51,825 bases of DNA from Thermomicrobiaceae bacterium (GTDB lineage Bacteria; Chloroflexota; Chloroflexia; Thermomicrobiales; Thermomicrobiaceae): assembly GCA_014874455.1 (NCBI GenBank), contig JADBJL010000036.1, positions 1 through 51,825 on the forward strand, read 5' to 3'. The notes below the pieces were generated by a model. It was not told the origin of the DNA. It made no database searches and saw nothing but the letters and a program-made list of their open reading frames with translations. The position numbers and the translations under genes were made by a program. Of this stretch, positions 1 to 8,824 are shown piece after piece. Position 1 is the stretch's first letter, and every line of letters begins with the position of its first letter.

Positions 1-60
1 GGCGGCCCGGGCTGGGGCGGGGGGCGGGGGGGGCGGGCGGCGGGGAGGGGGGGCCGCCCG
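1..60. other. G-rich low-complexity tract
   Basis: The first 60 bases of the plus strand consist of at least six runs of three or more G separated by one or two other bases, ending at GGGGGGG around position 46-53. Such a tract could fold into G-quadruplexes, and it is also the type of sequence where assemblies fail. It is followed by GC-rich non-coding sequence up to the first gene. No gene or RNA is recognisable in 1-183; a short inverted repeat CAGGGG/CCCCTG lies near 97-127. Confidence 0.55.
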
Positions 61-183
61 CGACCGCCCCGCCGACCGCGGGCGATGAGGGCCCGACAGG
101 GGAGCGGAGCGAGCCGGAGACCCCTGGCGCGGTGGTGGGCCGGGGGTGATGTGCCGGTTACCAAAGCCTGACGGTGCGCTCGG

Positions 184-1077
184 GTGATCGATTCGCCGAA
201 GTTCGCTTGCAGCTACAGGGTGCCGGTGGAGATGACGACGTGGCCACTGCTCGCTCAAGAGGTCAATGCGGAGCGGATTGTGATCCTGGGCTGGGGTCGG
301 GCGATCCTCCTCCAGTTCGCTCACCCGCTGGTGGCAGCCGGCGTCGCTGAGCACAGCCGGTTCGCGGCCAATCCCGGACTCGCGCTCGATCGCCTGCACG
401 GCACCGTCTCGGCGATGCTGGCCTTCACCTTCGGCCCGCAGGAGGCGGCGGTCGAGGCCGCCTGGCGGATCGCCCGCGTGCACGACCGCGTCCACGGCGT
501 GCTGCCCCAGCCGGTCGGCCCCTACCCGGCAGGGACGCCGTACAGCGCCCATGACCCGGCCTTGCTGGCCTGGGTCCACGCGACCGTTGTCGACTCGACG
601 CTGCTCGCCTACGAGCGGTTCGTCCGGCCGCTGACCCCGGCCGAGCGCGACCGCTACTGCGCTGAGAGCCGGGGGATGGAAGGCTGGCTTGGGCTGGAGC
701 CGGGCACACTGCCCGGGAGCTGGGGCGAGCTGCGGGACTATCTGGAGCGCATGCGCCGGAGCGGGCAGATCGTGGTGGGTGAGACAGCGCGCCGGCTGGC
801 CAGGCAGCTCCTCTGGCCACCGCTCCCGGTCTGGTTACGGCCAGCGGCGCGGCTCTGGCGGCTGGTCAGTATCGGGCTGCTCCCGGACGAGCTGCGGGCG
901 GCCTATGGGTTCGACTGGCGGCGTCGCGATCAGCTCGCCCTCGCGGTCATCTCGAGGTCGATCCGGGCGACCCTGCCCTGGTGGCCATCAGCGCTGCGCT
1001 TCTGGCCGGCGGCCCGTGCGGGCCGGCAGGACTGGCCGGAGCCTCGGCTTTCCCAGGCAGTCGAAGATCGCCGCTGA
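184..1077 (+). CDS. Oxygenase MpaB family protein (DUF2236)
   Basis: A 297-residue protein resembling the ER-bound oxygenase MpaB / rubber-oxygenase (Lcp) catalytic fold, also called DUF2236, whose characterised members are b-type haem proteins. The family's N-terminal signature is visible: GWGRAILLQFAHPLVAAG followed by AEHSRF, then FGPQEAA, a VHDRVHG segment and an SAHDPALLAWVHAT segment with conserved histidines, followed by the AYERFVRPLTPAERDRYCAE stretch. No signal peptide is seen; the substrate is unknown. The reading frame opens at GTG 184 without a clear ribosome site; ATG 232, with purines GGTGGAG just before it, gives a 281-residue alternative beginning MTTWPLL, close to where family members start. 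It is followed after 90 nt by the carboxypeptidase gene and may be independent of it. Confidence 0.82.
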   Translation: MIDSPKFACSYRVPVEMTTWPLLAQEVNAERIVILGWGRAILLQFAHPLVAAGVAEHSRFAANPGLALDRLHGTVSAMLAFTFGPQEAAVEAAWRIARVHDRVHGVLPQPVGPYPAGTPYSAHDPALLAWVHATVVDSTLLAYERFVRPLTPAERDRYCAESRGMEGWLGLEPGTLPGSWGELRDYLERMRRSGQIVVGETARRLARQLLWPPLPVWLRPAARLWRLVSIGLLPDELRAAYGFDWRRRDQLALAVISRSIRATLPWWPSALRFWPAARAGRQDWPEPRLSQAVEDRR

Positions 1078-1167
1078 CGGAGCCGGCAGGACACGGTCAG
1101 AACGCAGTGGCTCGGGGTACAATGGGCACTCGGTCGGGCCGGGCAGGCCGGGCCGAAGGGAACGGGA

Positions 1168-2148
1168 TTGGGTGTGCGTCAGCTCGTGCTCGGGCTCGCG
1201 CTCCTGGCATGCAGCCTGCTCATCGCTGGCGTGAGCGTTCGCCGGTATCTCAACGCAGCCTCTGGCGGCCCCCCGGCCGCTCTGCCGGCTACCGCGACGG
1301 TTGCCATCACCCTGGAGCCGACCGTGACACCCACGCCGACTCCAGTGGCCACGCCCACGCCGCCGGCCCTCTCGGCCAGGGCGGCCCTGGTCATGCGCGT
1401 CGAGGACGGCGAGGTGCTCTTCGCCGAGCACGCCGACGAATTGCTACCGCCGGCCAGCACCGTGAAAATCCTCACCGCGCTCACTGTGCTTCGCCATGCA
1501 CGCCCGGAGACGATCGTGACGATCCAGCCCGAGGACGTCGTCGACCCCGTGGAGGAGTCGGCGATGGGTCTCCAGGCCGGCGATACGCTGACGATCCACG
1601 ACCTGCTGGTCGGGCTGCTCTTGCCATCCGGCAACGACGCGGCCCGGGCGCTGGCGCGCGTTGTCGGAGAGCAGCTCGCCGGGCCGGAGAATGCATCACC
1701 GGAGGAGCGCTTCATCGCGGCGATGAACGCGCTGGCCGCCGAGCTGGGGATGGCCCACAGCCAGGTGCTGACGCCCGACGGCGAGGATATCGAGGGCCAG
1801 GCTGTCTCTGCCCGCGAGCTGGCACTGGCCGCGCGGGCCTTCCTCGAGGAGCCGGTGCTGGTGCGTATCGCGTCGATGCGCGAGGCAACCGTGCGGGTCG
1901 GCGGGCCGCAGGCTCGGACGCTCCGGCTGGCCAACACCAACGCCCTGCTGGGCGAGCGAGGGGTCTTCGGGATCAAGACCGGCACCACCGAGGCGGCTGG
2001 GCAGTGCCTGGTGGCCGCCTGGCGCACGGTCGCCGGCCGGGTCTACCTGGCGGTTGTCCTCGGGAGCGAGGATCGCTACGCTGATGTACGTACACTGATC
2101 GACTGGATCGAGCAACTGGAAGGGCAGGGGTCGGAGACGACGCGCTGA
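1168..2148 (+). CDS. D-alanyl-D-alanine carboxypeptidase (peptidase S11)
   Basis: Penicillin-binding-protein-5-type serine peptidase that trims the terminal D-Ala of peptidoglycan stem peptides. All three active-site motifs are present: SxxK at S97-T-V-K100, SxN at S154-G-N156 and KTG at K270-T-G272. The N-terminus has one hydrophobic segment (about 5-25) containing LLAC, which could be a lipobox or simply a membrane anchor; a Pro/Thr linker (about 50-68) separates it from the catalytic domain. The C-terminal beta domain of classical PBP5 is absent. The start used is TTG 1168 after GAAGGGAACGGGA; GTG 1174 two codons on is equally possible. A TACAAT box at 1118-1123 may be its -10 element. The M23 peptidase gene begins 13 nt after its stop, so the two probably form a cell-wall operon. 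Confidence 0.9.
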   Translation: MGVRQLVLGLALLACSLLIAGVSVRRYLNAASGGPPAALPATATVAITLEPTVTPTPTPVATPTPPALSARAALVMRVEDGEVLFAEHADELLPPASTVKILTALTVLRHARPETIVTIQPEDVVDPVEESAMGLQAGDTLTIHDLLVGLLLPSGNDAARALARVVGEQLAGPENASPEERFIAAMNALAAELGMAHSQVLTPDGEDIEGQAVSARELALAARAFLEEPVLVRIASMREATVRVGGPQARTLRLANTNALLGERGVFGIKTGTTEAAGQCLVAAWRTVAGRVYLAVVLGSEDRYADVRTLIDWIEQLEGQGSETTR

Positions 2149-2160
2149 GGGGGACGCCGA

Positions 2161-3897
2161 GTGAAGCACGAGGGGCGAGACGAGGCGAGCCGGCCGGAGC
2201 CGGTCTTCGGCTGGCGGCCGGAAGTAGCCGCCGATCAGGCTGTTGAGATCACGCCCAGCGGTGCCGAGAGAGCGAACGGCCAACGGTTGTCTGAGCCGGA
2301 TGGAACTCCGGCACCAGATGTCTCGACGCCAGGGCATTCGCCGAACGGACATCCCTGGCAGCAGCGCCTGGTGGGAGCGCGGGCAGCGGGTAGCAACCTC
2401 AGCCTGAATGGTCGCCGAACGAGTCAGGATACGGGTGCCCCGTGCACCGCTGCGTTCGCTCGCTGGCACGTCGCCGCCAGCCATGGAACCTCGCCGCGAT
2501 CCCTCCGGCCCCGGCTTGTGCGACTTCCTGGCCACGCGCTGCTGGTGCTGCTCGTGATGCTCATCGTGGCCGGCCAGCGCTTCTTCGCCGTGCTCCCGGC
2601 GATGCCGCGACAGCCGGCCCCGCCCCTGGTCACGTCGACAGAGCAGCTCGGCGATCTCCAAGTTCTCCTGGCCTCGCCAGCACCCGCCAGCAGCGGAACG
2701 GGCGGCGGCGACCCTCTCGCTGGCTACCTCAGCGACTTCGGCAGCGCCGTCTCGCCGCGCAGCCTCTCCATCCAGATCGTCAACGCCCAGGCTGGCCAGA
2801 CGATCGCTGATCTCGCGCGCCAGACCCGGCGCAGCGTCGAGACGCTCCTCTGGGCCAACGGGATGACCGATCCCTTGCAGCCCCTGCCGGCCGGCACACC
2901 GATCCGCGTGCCGCCGGTGGACGGGATGCTCCACGTCGTCCATGACGGCGACACGCTCGAGAGCATCGCCGCGCGCTACCAGGTCGATCTCAGCGCGATC
3001 ACCAGCTATGCGCCGAACCAGGTACAGAGCGACGCAGACCTCGTTCCCTACCGGCTGCTGATGGTTCCCGGCGGCAAGCTCCCGGCGCGTGACCGTGTCT
3101 TGCTCTATACCGTGCGCGAAGGCGACACGCTGGCCACCATTGCCCAGTACTTCGGCCTGCACCCGGAGACGATCGTCTGGGCCAACAGCCTGCCGGACGG
3201 CGACCTGATCTTCCCCGGCCAGCGCCTGGCGATCCTGCCGACCGACGGCGTGATGGTCACCGTGCAGCAGGGCGACACCGTCGAGTCGCTCGCCGAGAAG
3301 TACGGCGTCGATCCCCACGTCATCCGCGACTACCCGATGAACGGGCTCGGCGACAACGGTCGGCTCCGGGTCGGCCAGCAGGTGATGATCCCCGGCGGCC
3401 GGCCGCCGGCGCCGCCACCGCCGGTCGTGGTGGCCGAGCAGGCACCTGCCGACGCCACCTCGGGGCAGCAACGCGCACCGGCGGGTGCAGCCACGGGATC
3501 CTTCATCTGGCCCACTGTCGGTACGATCACGCAGTACTTCGGGCCGACCGACTTCTGGATGGAGCCGGCCTACCAGGGTTACGCCCACTTCCACCAGGGG
3601 CTCGACATCGCCAACTCGATGGGGACGCCGATCGTCGCGGCCGATGGCGGACAGGTCATCTTCGCCGGCTGGAGCACGGTGGGCTACGGCTACGCGGTCG
3701 CGATCGATCACGGCAACGGGCTGATCACCTGGTACGGGCACATGGCGGGACAGCCCGCCGTCTCGGTCGGCCAGTGGGTGAACCAGGGCGACTATCTCGG
3801 GCCGATGGGAAGCACCGGTGCCTCGACCGGGTCGCACCTGCACTTCGCGGTGCTCGACCACGGGGTGTGGGCCGACCCGCTCGCCTACCTGCCGTAG
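2161..3897 (+). CDS. LysM-repeat M23 metallopeptidase
   Basis: A 578-residue membrane-anchored endopeptidase of the M23 (LytM/NlpD-like) type. Residues 1-120 are a long low-complexity, probably cytoplasmic tail; a transmembrane segment (about 123-143, LLVLLVMLIVAG) follows; then four LysM-like units (about 205-250, 256-304, 314-360, 366-412), each with a GDT or GQT turn, separated from the catalytic domain by a Pro-rich linker. The peptidase domain near the C-terminus has the zinc motifs HxxxD (HQGLDIA) and HLHF, so it should be active on peptide cross-links. The start is GTG 2161, preceded by GAGGGGGACGCC that overlaps the end of the upstream carboxypeptidase. The order (anchor, LysM, M23) suggests a septal or wall-bound hydrolase working with its neighbour. 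Confidence 0.92.
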   Translation: MKHEGRDEASRPEPVFGWRPEVAADQAVEITPSGAERANGQRLSEPDGTPAPDVSTPGHSPNGHPWQQRLVGARAAGSNLSLNGRRTSQDTGAPCTAAFARWHVAASHGTSPRSLRPRLVRLPGHALLVLLVMLIVAGQRFFAVLPAMPRQPAPPLVTSTEQLGDLQVLLASPAPASSGTGGGDPLAGYLSDFGSAVSPRSLSIQIVNAQAGQTIADLARQTRRSVETLLWANGMTDPLQPLPAGTPIRVPPVDGMLHVVHDGDTLESIAARYQVDLSAITSYAPNQVQSDADLVPYRLLMVPGGKLPARDRVLLYTVREGDTLATIAQYFGLHPETIVWANSLPDGDLIFPGQRLAILPTDGVMVTVQQGDTVESLAEKYGVDPHVIRDYPMNGLGDNGRLRVGQQVMIPGGRPPAPPPPVVVAEQAPADATSGQQRAPAGAATGSFIWPTVGTITQYFGPTDFWMEPAYQGYAHFHQGLDIANSMGTPIVAADGGQVIFAGWSTVGYGYAVAIDHGNGLITWYGHMAGQPAVSVGQWVNQGDYLGPMGSTGASTGSHLHFAVLDHGVWADPLAYLP

Positions 3898-3907
3898 CGT
3901 GGCGCGG

Positions 3908-3936
3908 CAGGGGGTGGGAACAGGCTGATCCCCCTG
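3908..3936 (+). terminator. Hairpin after the M23 gene
   Basis: CAGGGGG (3908-3914) pairs with CCCCCTG (3930-3936) across a 15-nt loop, starting 11 nt after the M23 stop codon. There is no T-run, so this would be an atypical terminator or an RNA 3'-end stabiliser. Confidence 0.4.
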
Positions 3937-4013
3937 GCCATCCGGTGTTGCCGGTTGCCAGGAGACCAGCCGTATGCGACGCTGGGATGAGCCACTCTTC
4001 AGCACCCCGGTGT

Positions 4014-4039
4014 CCAGCAGCGAACTGCTCCGCTGCTGG
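4014..4039 (+). other. Perfect 9-bp hairpin upstream of the reductase gene
   Basis: CCAGCAGCG (4014-4022) and CGCTGCTGG (4031-4039) form a perfect 9-bp stem with an 8-nt loop, 72 nt before the next start codon. It may terminate upstream transcripts or lie in the 5' leader of the reductase mRNA. I see no known riboswitch consensus around it. Confidence 0.45.
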
Positions 4040-4110
4040 TCTGCGGTGGCCGGGAAGGCGCGTGAGACTCGATGGAGCGGTCTTCACAGCGACAAGAGAG
4101 GAGGTAGGTC

Positions 4111-5013
4111 ATGCGCGTGGGAGTAATCGGCCTGGGCAAGATGGGCAAGCCGATGACGCGGAACTTGCTCAAGGCCGGCTTCACGGTCGTTGTCCACAAC
4201 CGCAGCCGCAGCCCAGTGGACGAGCTCGCGAGGGAAGGCGCCGTCGCAGCCTGGTCGCCGGCCGAGGTAGCGCAGCAGGCGGACGTCGTGGTCACCTCGC
4301 TGCCGACGCCCGCTTCGGTGGAGGAGGTCTACCTGGGCGAGAACGGCCTGATCGGCGCGGCGCGGCCGGGCCAGGTGCTGATCGACACCTCGACCGTGAG
4401 CCCGGGCCTGAGCCGGCGGCTCTACGCGGCAGCGAAGGAGCGCGGGGCCGGCTTCCTCGACGCGCCGGTGAGTGGCGGGCCAGCCGGCGCCGAAGCGGCC
4501 ACCTTGACCATCATGGTCGGCGGCGACGCCGAGGTCGTGGAGCAGGCGATGCCGGTCTTCCAGGCGCTGGGCAAGAACATCCACCACGTGGGGCCGTCCG
4601 GCGCCGGCAGCGTGGTCAAGCTGGTCAACCAGCTTCTGGTGGCGATCAACATGGCTGGGGTGGCGGAAGCGGTCGTCTTCGGGGTCAAGGCGGGGGCCGA
4701 TCCGCAGGTGCTGCTCGACGTGATCAAGACCAGCTTCGGCGGCAGCCGGATGCTGGAGCGGGCCCTGCCGCTGGTGATGCAGCGCGCGTTCGCGCCGGGC
4801 ACGCCGGTCAACCTGATCCTCAAGGACCTCGGGCTGATCCATGAGGTAGGCAAGGAACTGGACACCCGGCTGCTGCTGGGCGCGCTGGCCCAGGAGGTCT
4901 TCAAGGAAGCGCGCGCGGCCGGCTTCGGCGAGGAGGACATGGTGGCGCTCTTCAAGCCGGTCGAGCGGCTGGCAGGAGTCGAAGTGCGCGGGCGAGGAGC
5001 CGGAGCGGCCTAG
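4111..5013 (+). CDS. 3-hydroxyisobutyrate dehydrogenase-family reductase
   Basis: A 300-residue NAD(P)-dependent beta-hydroxyacid dehydrogenase (tartronate semialdehyde / 3-hydroxyisobutyrate group). The dinucleotide-binding GLGKMG motif sits at residues 7-12, the substrate-binding DAPVSGGPAGAEA motif at about 117-129, and the catalytic lysine is in the SVVKLVNQ motif near residue 170. The C-terminal all-helical domain is complete, so it should be an active cytosolic enzyme; the exact substrate cannot be told from sequence. ATG 4111 has a textbook ribosome site (GAGGAGGT, 4096-4103). It stands alone, with 213 nt upstream holding two hairpins and 148 nt downstream. Confidence 0.92.
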   Translation: MRVGVIGLGKMGKPMTRNLLKAGFTVVVHNRSRSPVDELAREGAVAAWSPAEVAQQADVVVTSLPTPASVEEVYLGENGLIGAARPGQVLIDTSTVSPGLSRRLYAAAKERGAGFLDAPVSGGPAGAEAATLTIMVGGDAEVVEQAMPVFQALGKNIHHVGPSGAGSVVKLVNQLLVAINMAGVAEAVVFGVKAGADPQVLLDVIKTSFGGSRMLERALPLVMQRAFAPGTPVNLILKDLGLIHEVGKELDTRLLLGALAQEVFKEARAAGFGEEDMVALFKPVERLAGVEVRGRGAGAA

Positions 5014-5161
5014 TGTGGCGCCGATCTGACGTTGTCAGGTAAAGACAGCCGAGCAGATTGCGTAGCGAAGGCGTTCGAGTAGCCGCCCTCTGCCCACCCT
5101 CGGCCGGCTCGACTTGGCAGAATTACAGTCGCCACGGCCAGTTCCTGGGTCAGGAGCTCCT

Positions 5162-6499
5162 ATGTCACTCGTCACCGAACTGCTACTCATCGCCGTGCTG
5201 ATCGGGTTCAACGCGTTCCTGGCGGCTTCGGAGATCGCCATCGTCTCAGCCCGGCGCTCGCAGCTCCGGGCCTGGGCCGAGGAGGGCAATACCGCGGCCG
5301 AACGCGTCCTCCGGCTGGTCGAGGATCCGGCTCGGATGCTCTCGACCATCCAGGTGGGGATCACGCTGGCTGGCTTCTTCACTTCGGCTATCGGCGCGGT
5401 CGCGCTCGTGCGCGTGGTCGCTGCCGGGCTGGCCATGATCGCACCGGCGCTCGGCCAGGCGCAACTCACCGGCCTCGCGCTTGTGCTGGTGACGACGACG
5501 CTCTCGTTCCTGAGCATCGTCTTCGGCGAGCTGGTGCCGAAGACGGTGGCCGTGCGGCACGCCGGGCGCCTCGCTCTGCTGACCGCTCGTCCGATCGAAC
5601 TGCTCGCGGTGCTCGCCCATCCACTGGTCGTGCTCTTGACCGGAGCGACGAACCTGATCTTGCGGGCTTTGGGGCTGCCGGCGCGAGCGACGCTGCCCAC
5701 GATCACGCGCGAGGAACTCCTCACCCTCCTCGAGGAGGCAGAGGACGTGGGGCAGGTCAGCGCGAGCGAAGCAGAGATGGTGGAGGAGGCGTTCGAGCTG
5801 CGGGAGACCACGGTGCGCAGCGTCATGGTGCCGCGGGTGGACATGGAGGCTGTCCCGGCTGACCTGCCGCTGCAGGTAGCCATCGAGCGTTTCTTCGCCA
5901 CCGGCCTCTCCCGGCTGCCGGTCTACGAGGGCGACCTCGACCACATCGTGGGCATCCTGCACGTGAAGGACGCCTTCCGTCTCGCCTGGAGCGACCCGAC
6001 CGCTCGTTCGCAGCCGTGTCGACAGTTCGCGCGCCCAGCCTACTTCGTGCCGGAAACGAAGCGGGTGGGCGAACTGCTGGAAGAGCTGCGCGCCAGGCGA
6101 ACCCGAATGGCGATCGTGATCGACGAATTCGGTGGTGTCGCAGGATTGGTCACGTTAGAAGACCTGATCGAGGAGCTCGTCGGCGAGATCAGGGACGAGT
6201 TCGACCGGGAGTACGAGCCGCTGCGCCGGCTGGAGACGGGAGAACTGGAAGTCGACGGTCGTGTCGGCATCTACGACCTGCTGGATTGGCTCGACCTCGA
6301 CGAGGAAGCGATCGGGCCGCACGAGGCCGACTCGGTCGGTGGACTGATCGTCGAGCGCCTCGGGCGTTTCCCGGAACCTGGGGAATCGGTGCAGATCGGC
6401 CCGCTGCGCTGCGAGGTGCTTTCCATGGAGGATCGCCGGGTTGGCCGCGTGCGAGTCCAGGTTGAGGAACTTCGTGAGGCAGAAGAGCGTTCCCCCTAG
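5162..6499 (+). CDS. CNNM/HlyC-CorC family membrane protein
   Basis: A 445-residue protein of the hemolysin C / CorC / CNNM family, implicated in Mg2+ or Co2+ efflux. The order is an N-terminal CNNM transmembrane domain (about 1-180, starting LVTELLLIAVLIGFNAFLAASE with the family's small-xxx-SE pattern), paired CBS domains (about 200-330; RSVMVPRVDME and MAIVIDEFGGVAGLVTLEDL) and the C-terminal CorC/HlyC domain (about 345-430). The GxxGLVTLEDLIEE segment is typical of the second CBS repeat. The frame is open from TTG 5114, but ATG 5162 has AGGAG eight bases upstream and puts the first membrane helix right at the N-terminus, so it is preferred. A small CTGAC/GTCAG dyad lies upstream at about 5026-5038. 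Confidence 0.9.
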   Translation: MSLVTELLLIAVLIGFNAFLAASEIAIVSARRSQLRAWAEEGNTAAERVLRLVEDPARMLSTIQVGITLAGFFTSAIGAVALVRVVAAGLAMIAPALGQAQLTGLALVLVTTTLSFLSIVFGELVPKTVAVRHAGRLALLTARPIELLAVLAHPLVVLLTGATNLILRALGLPARATLPTITREELLTLLEEAEDVGQVSASEAEMVEEAFELRETTVRSVMVPRVDMEAVPADLPLQVAIERFFATGLSRLPVYEGDLDHIVGILHVKDAFRLAWSDPTARSQPCRQFARPAYFVPETKRVGELLEELRARRTRMAIVIDEFGGVAGLVTLEDLIEELVGEIRDEFDREYEPLRRLETGELEVDGRVGIYDLLDWLDLDEEAIGPHEADSVGGLIVERLGRFPEPGESVQIGPLRCEVLSMEDRRVGRVRVQVEELREAEERSP

Positions 6500-6547
6500 A
6501 GAGGGAGGCTGCTCGGCCGGTTTTCCCAAGCACTCGCAAGCTATGAC

Positions 6548-6576
6548 TTGACCGGCCGGCCGTGCCGCCGGATACT
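6548..6576 (+). promoter_or_regulatory. Predicted sigma-A promoter
   Basis: TTGACC (6548-6553), a 17-nt spacer, then GATACT (6571-6576), 39 nt before ATG 6616. It would drive the anchored NTF2-like / DUF5671 / dipeptidase unit. Confidence 0.6.
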
Positions 6577-6615
6577 CCTCTGAGACGAATCTGCCAAGCA
6601 GGAGAGGCCGAAGCG

Positions 6616-7104
6616 ATGAGCCAGCCGGCGCGTGTGGTTCTGGCGATCGGCGGAGCGATCGTGCTCCTCATCATCGTCGCGGTGGTAGCGGTACTGGCCC
6701 TGGAGCGGGAGCAGCAGCCGAGCTATCCGCCCGGCTCCCCAGAGGCTGCGCTCGTCGACTACCTCGATGCGCTGGAGAACGGCGATGCTGACCGCGTCTA
6801 CGCGCTGCTCTCCCGGAGCGCCCGCGAAGAGATCGAGCGGCGAGAGAAGGAAGGCGTAGGATACAGCTTCCGGCAGGAGATCCGCTATGCCCGCGACTCG
6901 CTGCGTGATGCCCGGGTACGGATCATCCGGGTGGAGCGCCGGGATGACCGGGCACGCTTGACGCTGGCCATCGACCGCTTCGTCAGCTCCAGCCCTGGTT
7001 TTCCCCCATTCCCATCAGGCGACCGGTACTCCTACGAGCGCACTGTCGAACTCGTGCTGGAAGACGGGGCCTGGAAGGTAGACGAGGTGCTCGTCTACCT
7101 CTGA
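6616..7104 (+). CDS. Membrane-anchored NTF2/DUF4878-like protein
   Basis: A 162-residue protein with one N-terminal transmembrane segment (about 8-30, rich in V, I and A) and an extracytoplasmic domain of about 120 residues. The domain starts SPEAALVDYLDALENGDADR and ends YERTVELVLEDGAWKVDEV, the layout of DUF4878/NTF2-like lumicins: an alpha-helical cone followed by beta strands ending in the 'W-K-V' strand. No catalytic residues or lipobox are evident, so its function is unknown; such proteins often bind small ligands or act as structural subunits. ATG 6616 is preferred over the upstream in-frame codon at 6562 because AGGAGAGG (6600-6607) precedes it at good spacing. The DUF5671 gene begins 31 nt later and is likely cotranscribed. 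Confidence 0.7.
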   Translation: MSQPARVVLAIGGAIVLLIIVAVVAVLALEREQQPSYPPGSPEAALVDYLDALENGDADRVYALLSRSAREEIERREKEGVGYSFRQEIRYARDSLRDARVRIIRVERRDDRARLTLAIDRFVSSSPGFPPFPSGDRYSYERTVELVLEDGAWKVDEVLVYL

Positions 7105-7135
7105 GCGGCGCTGCTTTACCAGTGAGGAGGCTACA

Positions 7136-8788
7136 ATGTTCGTCGCCCGGCGGCTGTACCTCTACTTCGTGGCCGGTGTGAGCCTGGCCGTGCTGGCGGC
7201 CGGGCTGGTCAACCTCTTGGAGCTCGGCCTTCAGACACTCTGGGAAGCGCTCACCGGAACGCAGGTCATCTTTCAGCCGCCGGGCGCCGTGCGGCGCGAG
7301 TTGAGCCTCTACAGCGCCCTAACGGTCGTCGCTCTGCCGATCTGGCTGCTGCATTGGTGGTTGGTCGAGCGGCTGCTGTCGCCGGGGCGCCCTGAGGCCG
7401 AAGCGGAACGGCGCTCGTTAATCCGGGCTCTCTACCTCGCGGTACTCCTTTTCGACGCCTTTCTCTTCTGGGCGAATGCCGCGCTTGAACTGCTGGAGTT
7501 GGCATTCGAGGCCGTCCTCGACGTGACCGAGCCGTTCACGCTGCGTCTCACCGCTGAGTTCGTCATTGGCCGGCTAGCGGTGCTGGTCGTGCTCGGCGCA
7601 ATCTGGATTTACCACGCCTGGGTCGTCCTGCGCGACCGGCGCGCCGGCGCGCTGTCCGGCGGCGCTGACTGGCTCCCCCGGCTCTACCTGTACGTGGGTG
7701 CCGCCTTCGGTCTGGTCATGCTGCTGGTCGGCGCGAGCCAGCTCATCCAGGCAGTGGTCGACGCGATTTTCGCGGTCGGAGAAGTCGTCTCCGGCGATCT
7801 GCGGCGGGTCGTCGCGCAAGGAGCGGCGCGGTTATTAGGCGGGTTCGTCGTCTGGAGCCTGCACTGGGGCTACTCGCTGGGCCTGCGCACGCAGCCGGAC
7901 TGGCGGGGTGAGCACGAGCAGCGCTCGCTGCTGCGCTGGGTCTACCTCTACCTGGGCGTGTTCGCTGGCGTCGTGCTGACGCTGGGAGCGCTGGCTGTCA
8001 GCTTGGCGGAGTTGTCCCGCTGGGTACTCGGAGTGGGAGTCGGCGATGCGAGCCAGCGGCTGCGGGAGATCGTCGAACCACCGGCACTGGTGCTGCCGGT
8101 GACGCTGCTCTGGCTCTATCACCGCCGACAGATCCACCGGGAGGCGGAGGGGATGCCAGAAGCCGGCTGGCGCGTCTCGGTCAGCCGGCTCATCGGCTAC
8201 CTCTCGGCCCTCGCTGGCCTCGCTTTCGCTGGGGCGGGGCTGACGCTGTTACTGGGGCTCCTGTTCGACCTGCTCCTCGGAGGTAGCCGGGTGGCAGCCC
8301 TGCCGCCCGACTGGTGGCGCGATCAGGTAAGCGGCTACGGCGCGGTGACGCTGGTCGGTGGGCTGGCCTGGCTCTGGTACTGGTACGCCGCGCTGCAGCG
8401 GGTAGCGACTGATCCCGTTGCCGAGCGGGCGAGCCTGAGCAGGCGGGCTTACCTTTATATCGTGCTGGCAGCGACCACGGTGGGGTTGCTGGGCAGCCTG
8501 GCGGTGGTTCTCTACCGGTTCCTGAGCTGGGTGCTGGGGATCACCAGCGGTGCCGAGCTGATCTCGGACATCAGCGTCGCGCTGGGGGTGGTGATCGTGG
8601 CCGGCGTGCTCCTGGCCTACCATGCGCTCATCCTGCGCCAGGATCTTCGGGAGGCCGCGGAGCGTCTCCCGGCCGAGCGCACTGTCCGGCTGACGCTGCG
8701 CCTGCCGACGGACGTCGATCCGCAGCAGGCCGTGGAGGAGCTGCGCCGGCACCTGCCGCCTGGCTTCGAGCTGGAGGTGGCGGGATAA
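7136..8788 (+). CDS. DUF5671-repeat polytopic membrane protein
   Basis: A 550-residue integral membrane protein built from six tandem units of about 85-90 residues, each with two predicted transmembrane helices. The first helix of most units opens with an R-x-x-Y-L-Y pattern (RRLYLYFVAG, PRLYLYVGAA, RWVYLYLGVF, RRAYLYIVLA). The second helix closes with an aromatic-His pair (LLHWW, IYHAW, SLHWG, LYHRR, AYHAL); the fifth unit has WYWYA instead. This matches the DUF5671 family, which has no known function. A hydrophilic C-terminal tail of about 45 residues (VRLTLRLPTDVDPQQAVEEL) looks like a small alpha/beta cytosolic domain. ATG 7136 has a GAGGAGG ribosome site. It sits between the anchored NTF2-like protein and the dipeptidase gene. 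Confidence 0.78.
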   Translation: MFVARRLYLYFVAGVSLAVLAAGLVNLLELGLQTLWEALTGTQVIFQPPGAVRRELSLYSALTVVALPIWLLHWWLVERLLSPGRPEAEAERRSLIRALYLAVLLFDAFLFWANAALELLELAFEAVLDVTEPFTLRLTAEFVIGRLAVLVVLGAIWIYHAWVVLRDRRAGALSGGADWLPRLYLYVGAAFGLVMLLVGASQLIQAVVDAIFAVGEVVSGDLRRVVAQGAARLLGGFVVWSLHWGYSLGLRTQPDWRGEHEQRSLLRWVYLYLGVFAGVVLTLGALAVSLAELSRWVLGVGVGDASQRLREIVEPPALVLPVTLLWLYHRRQIHREAEGMPEAGWRVSVSRLIGYLSALAGLAFAGAGLTLLLGLLFDLLLGGSRVAALPPDWWRDQVSGYGAVTLVGGLAWLWYWYAALQRVATDPVAERASLSRRAYLYIVLAATTVGLLGSLAVVLYRFLSWVLGITSGAELISDISVALGVVIVAGVLLAYHALILRQDLREAAERLPAERTVRLTLRLPTDVDPQQAVEELRRHLPPGFELEVAG

Positions 8789-8824
8789 TACCGCGGTGAA
8801 TTGGGTAGACGTGGGGGAGGAGCG

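Noticed and set aside
61-183. tRNA-like or small RNA gene near the start
   Set aside because: A short CAGGGG/CCCCTG pairing is present but no cloverleaf or promoter could be drawn.
1696-4005. 769-codon open frame on the minus strand
   Set aside because: Antisense to the carboxypeptidase and M23 genes, both with intact active sites.
3898-4110. Riboswitch upstream of the reductase gene
   Set aside because: Only two simple hairpins; no cobalamin, SAM, TPP or other consensus could be matched.
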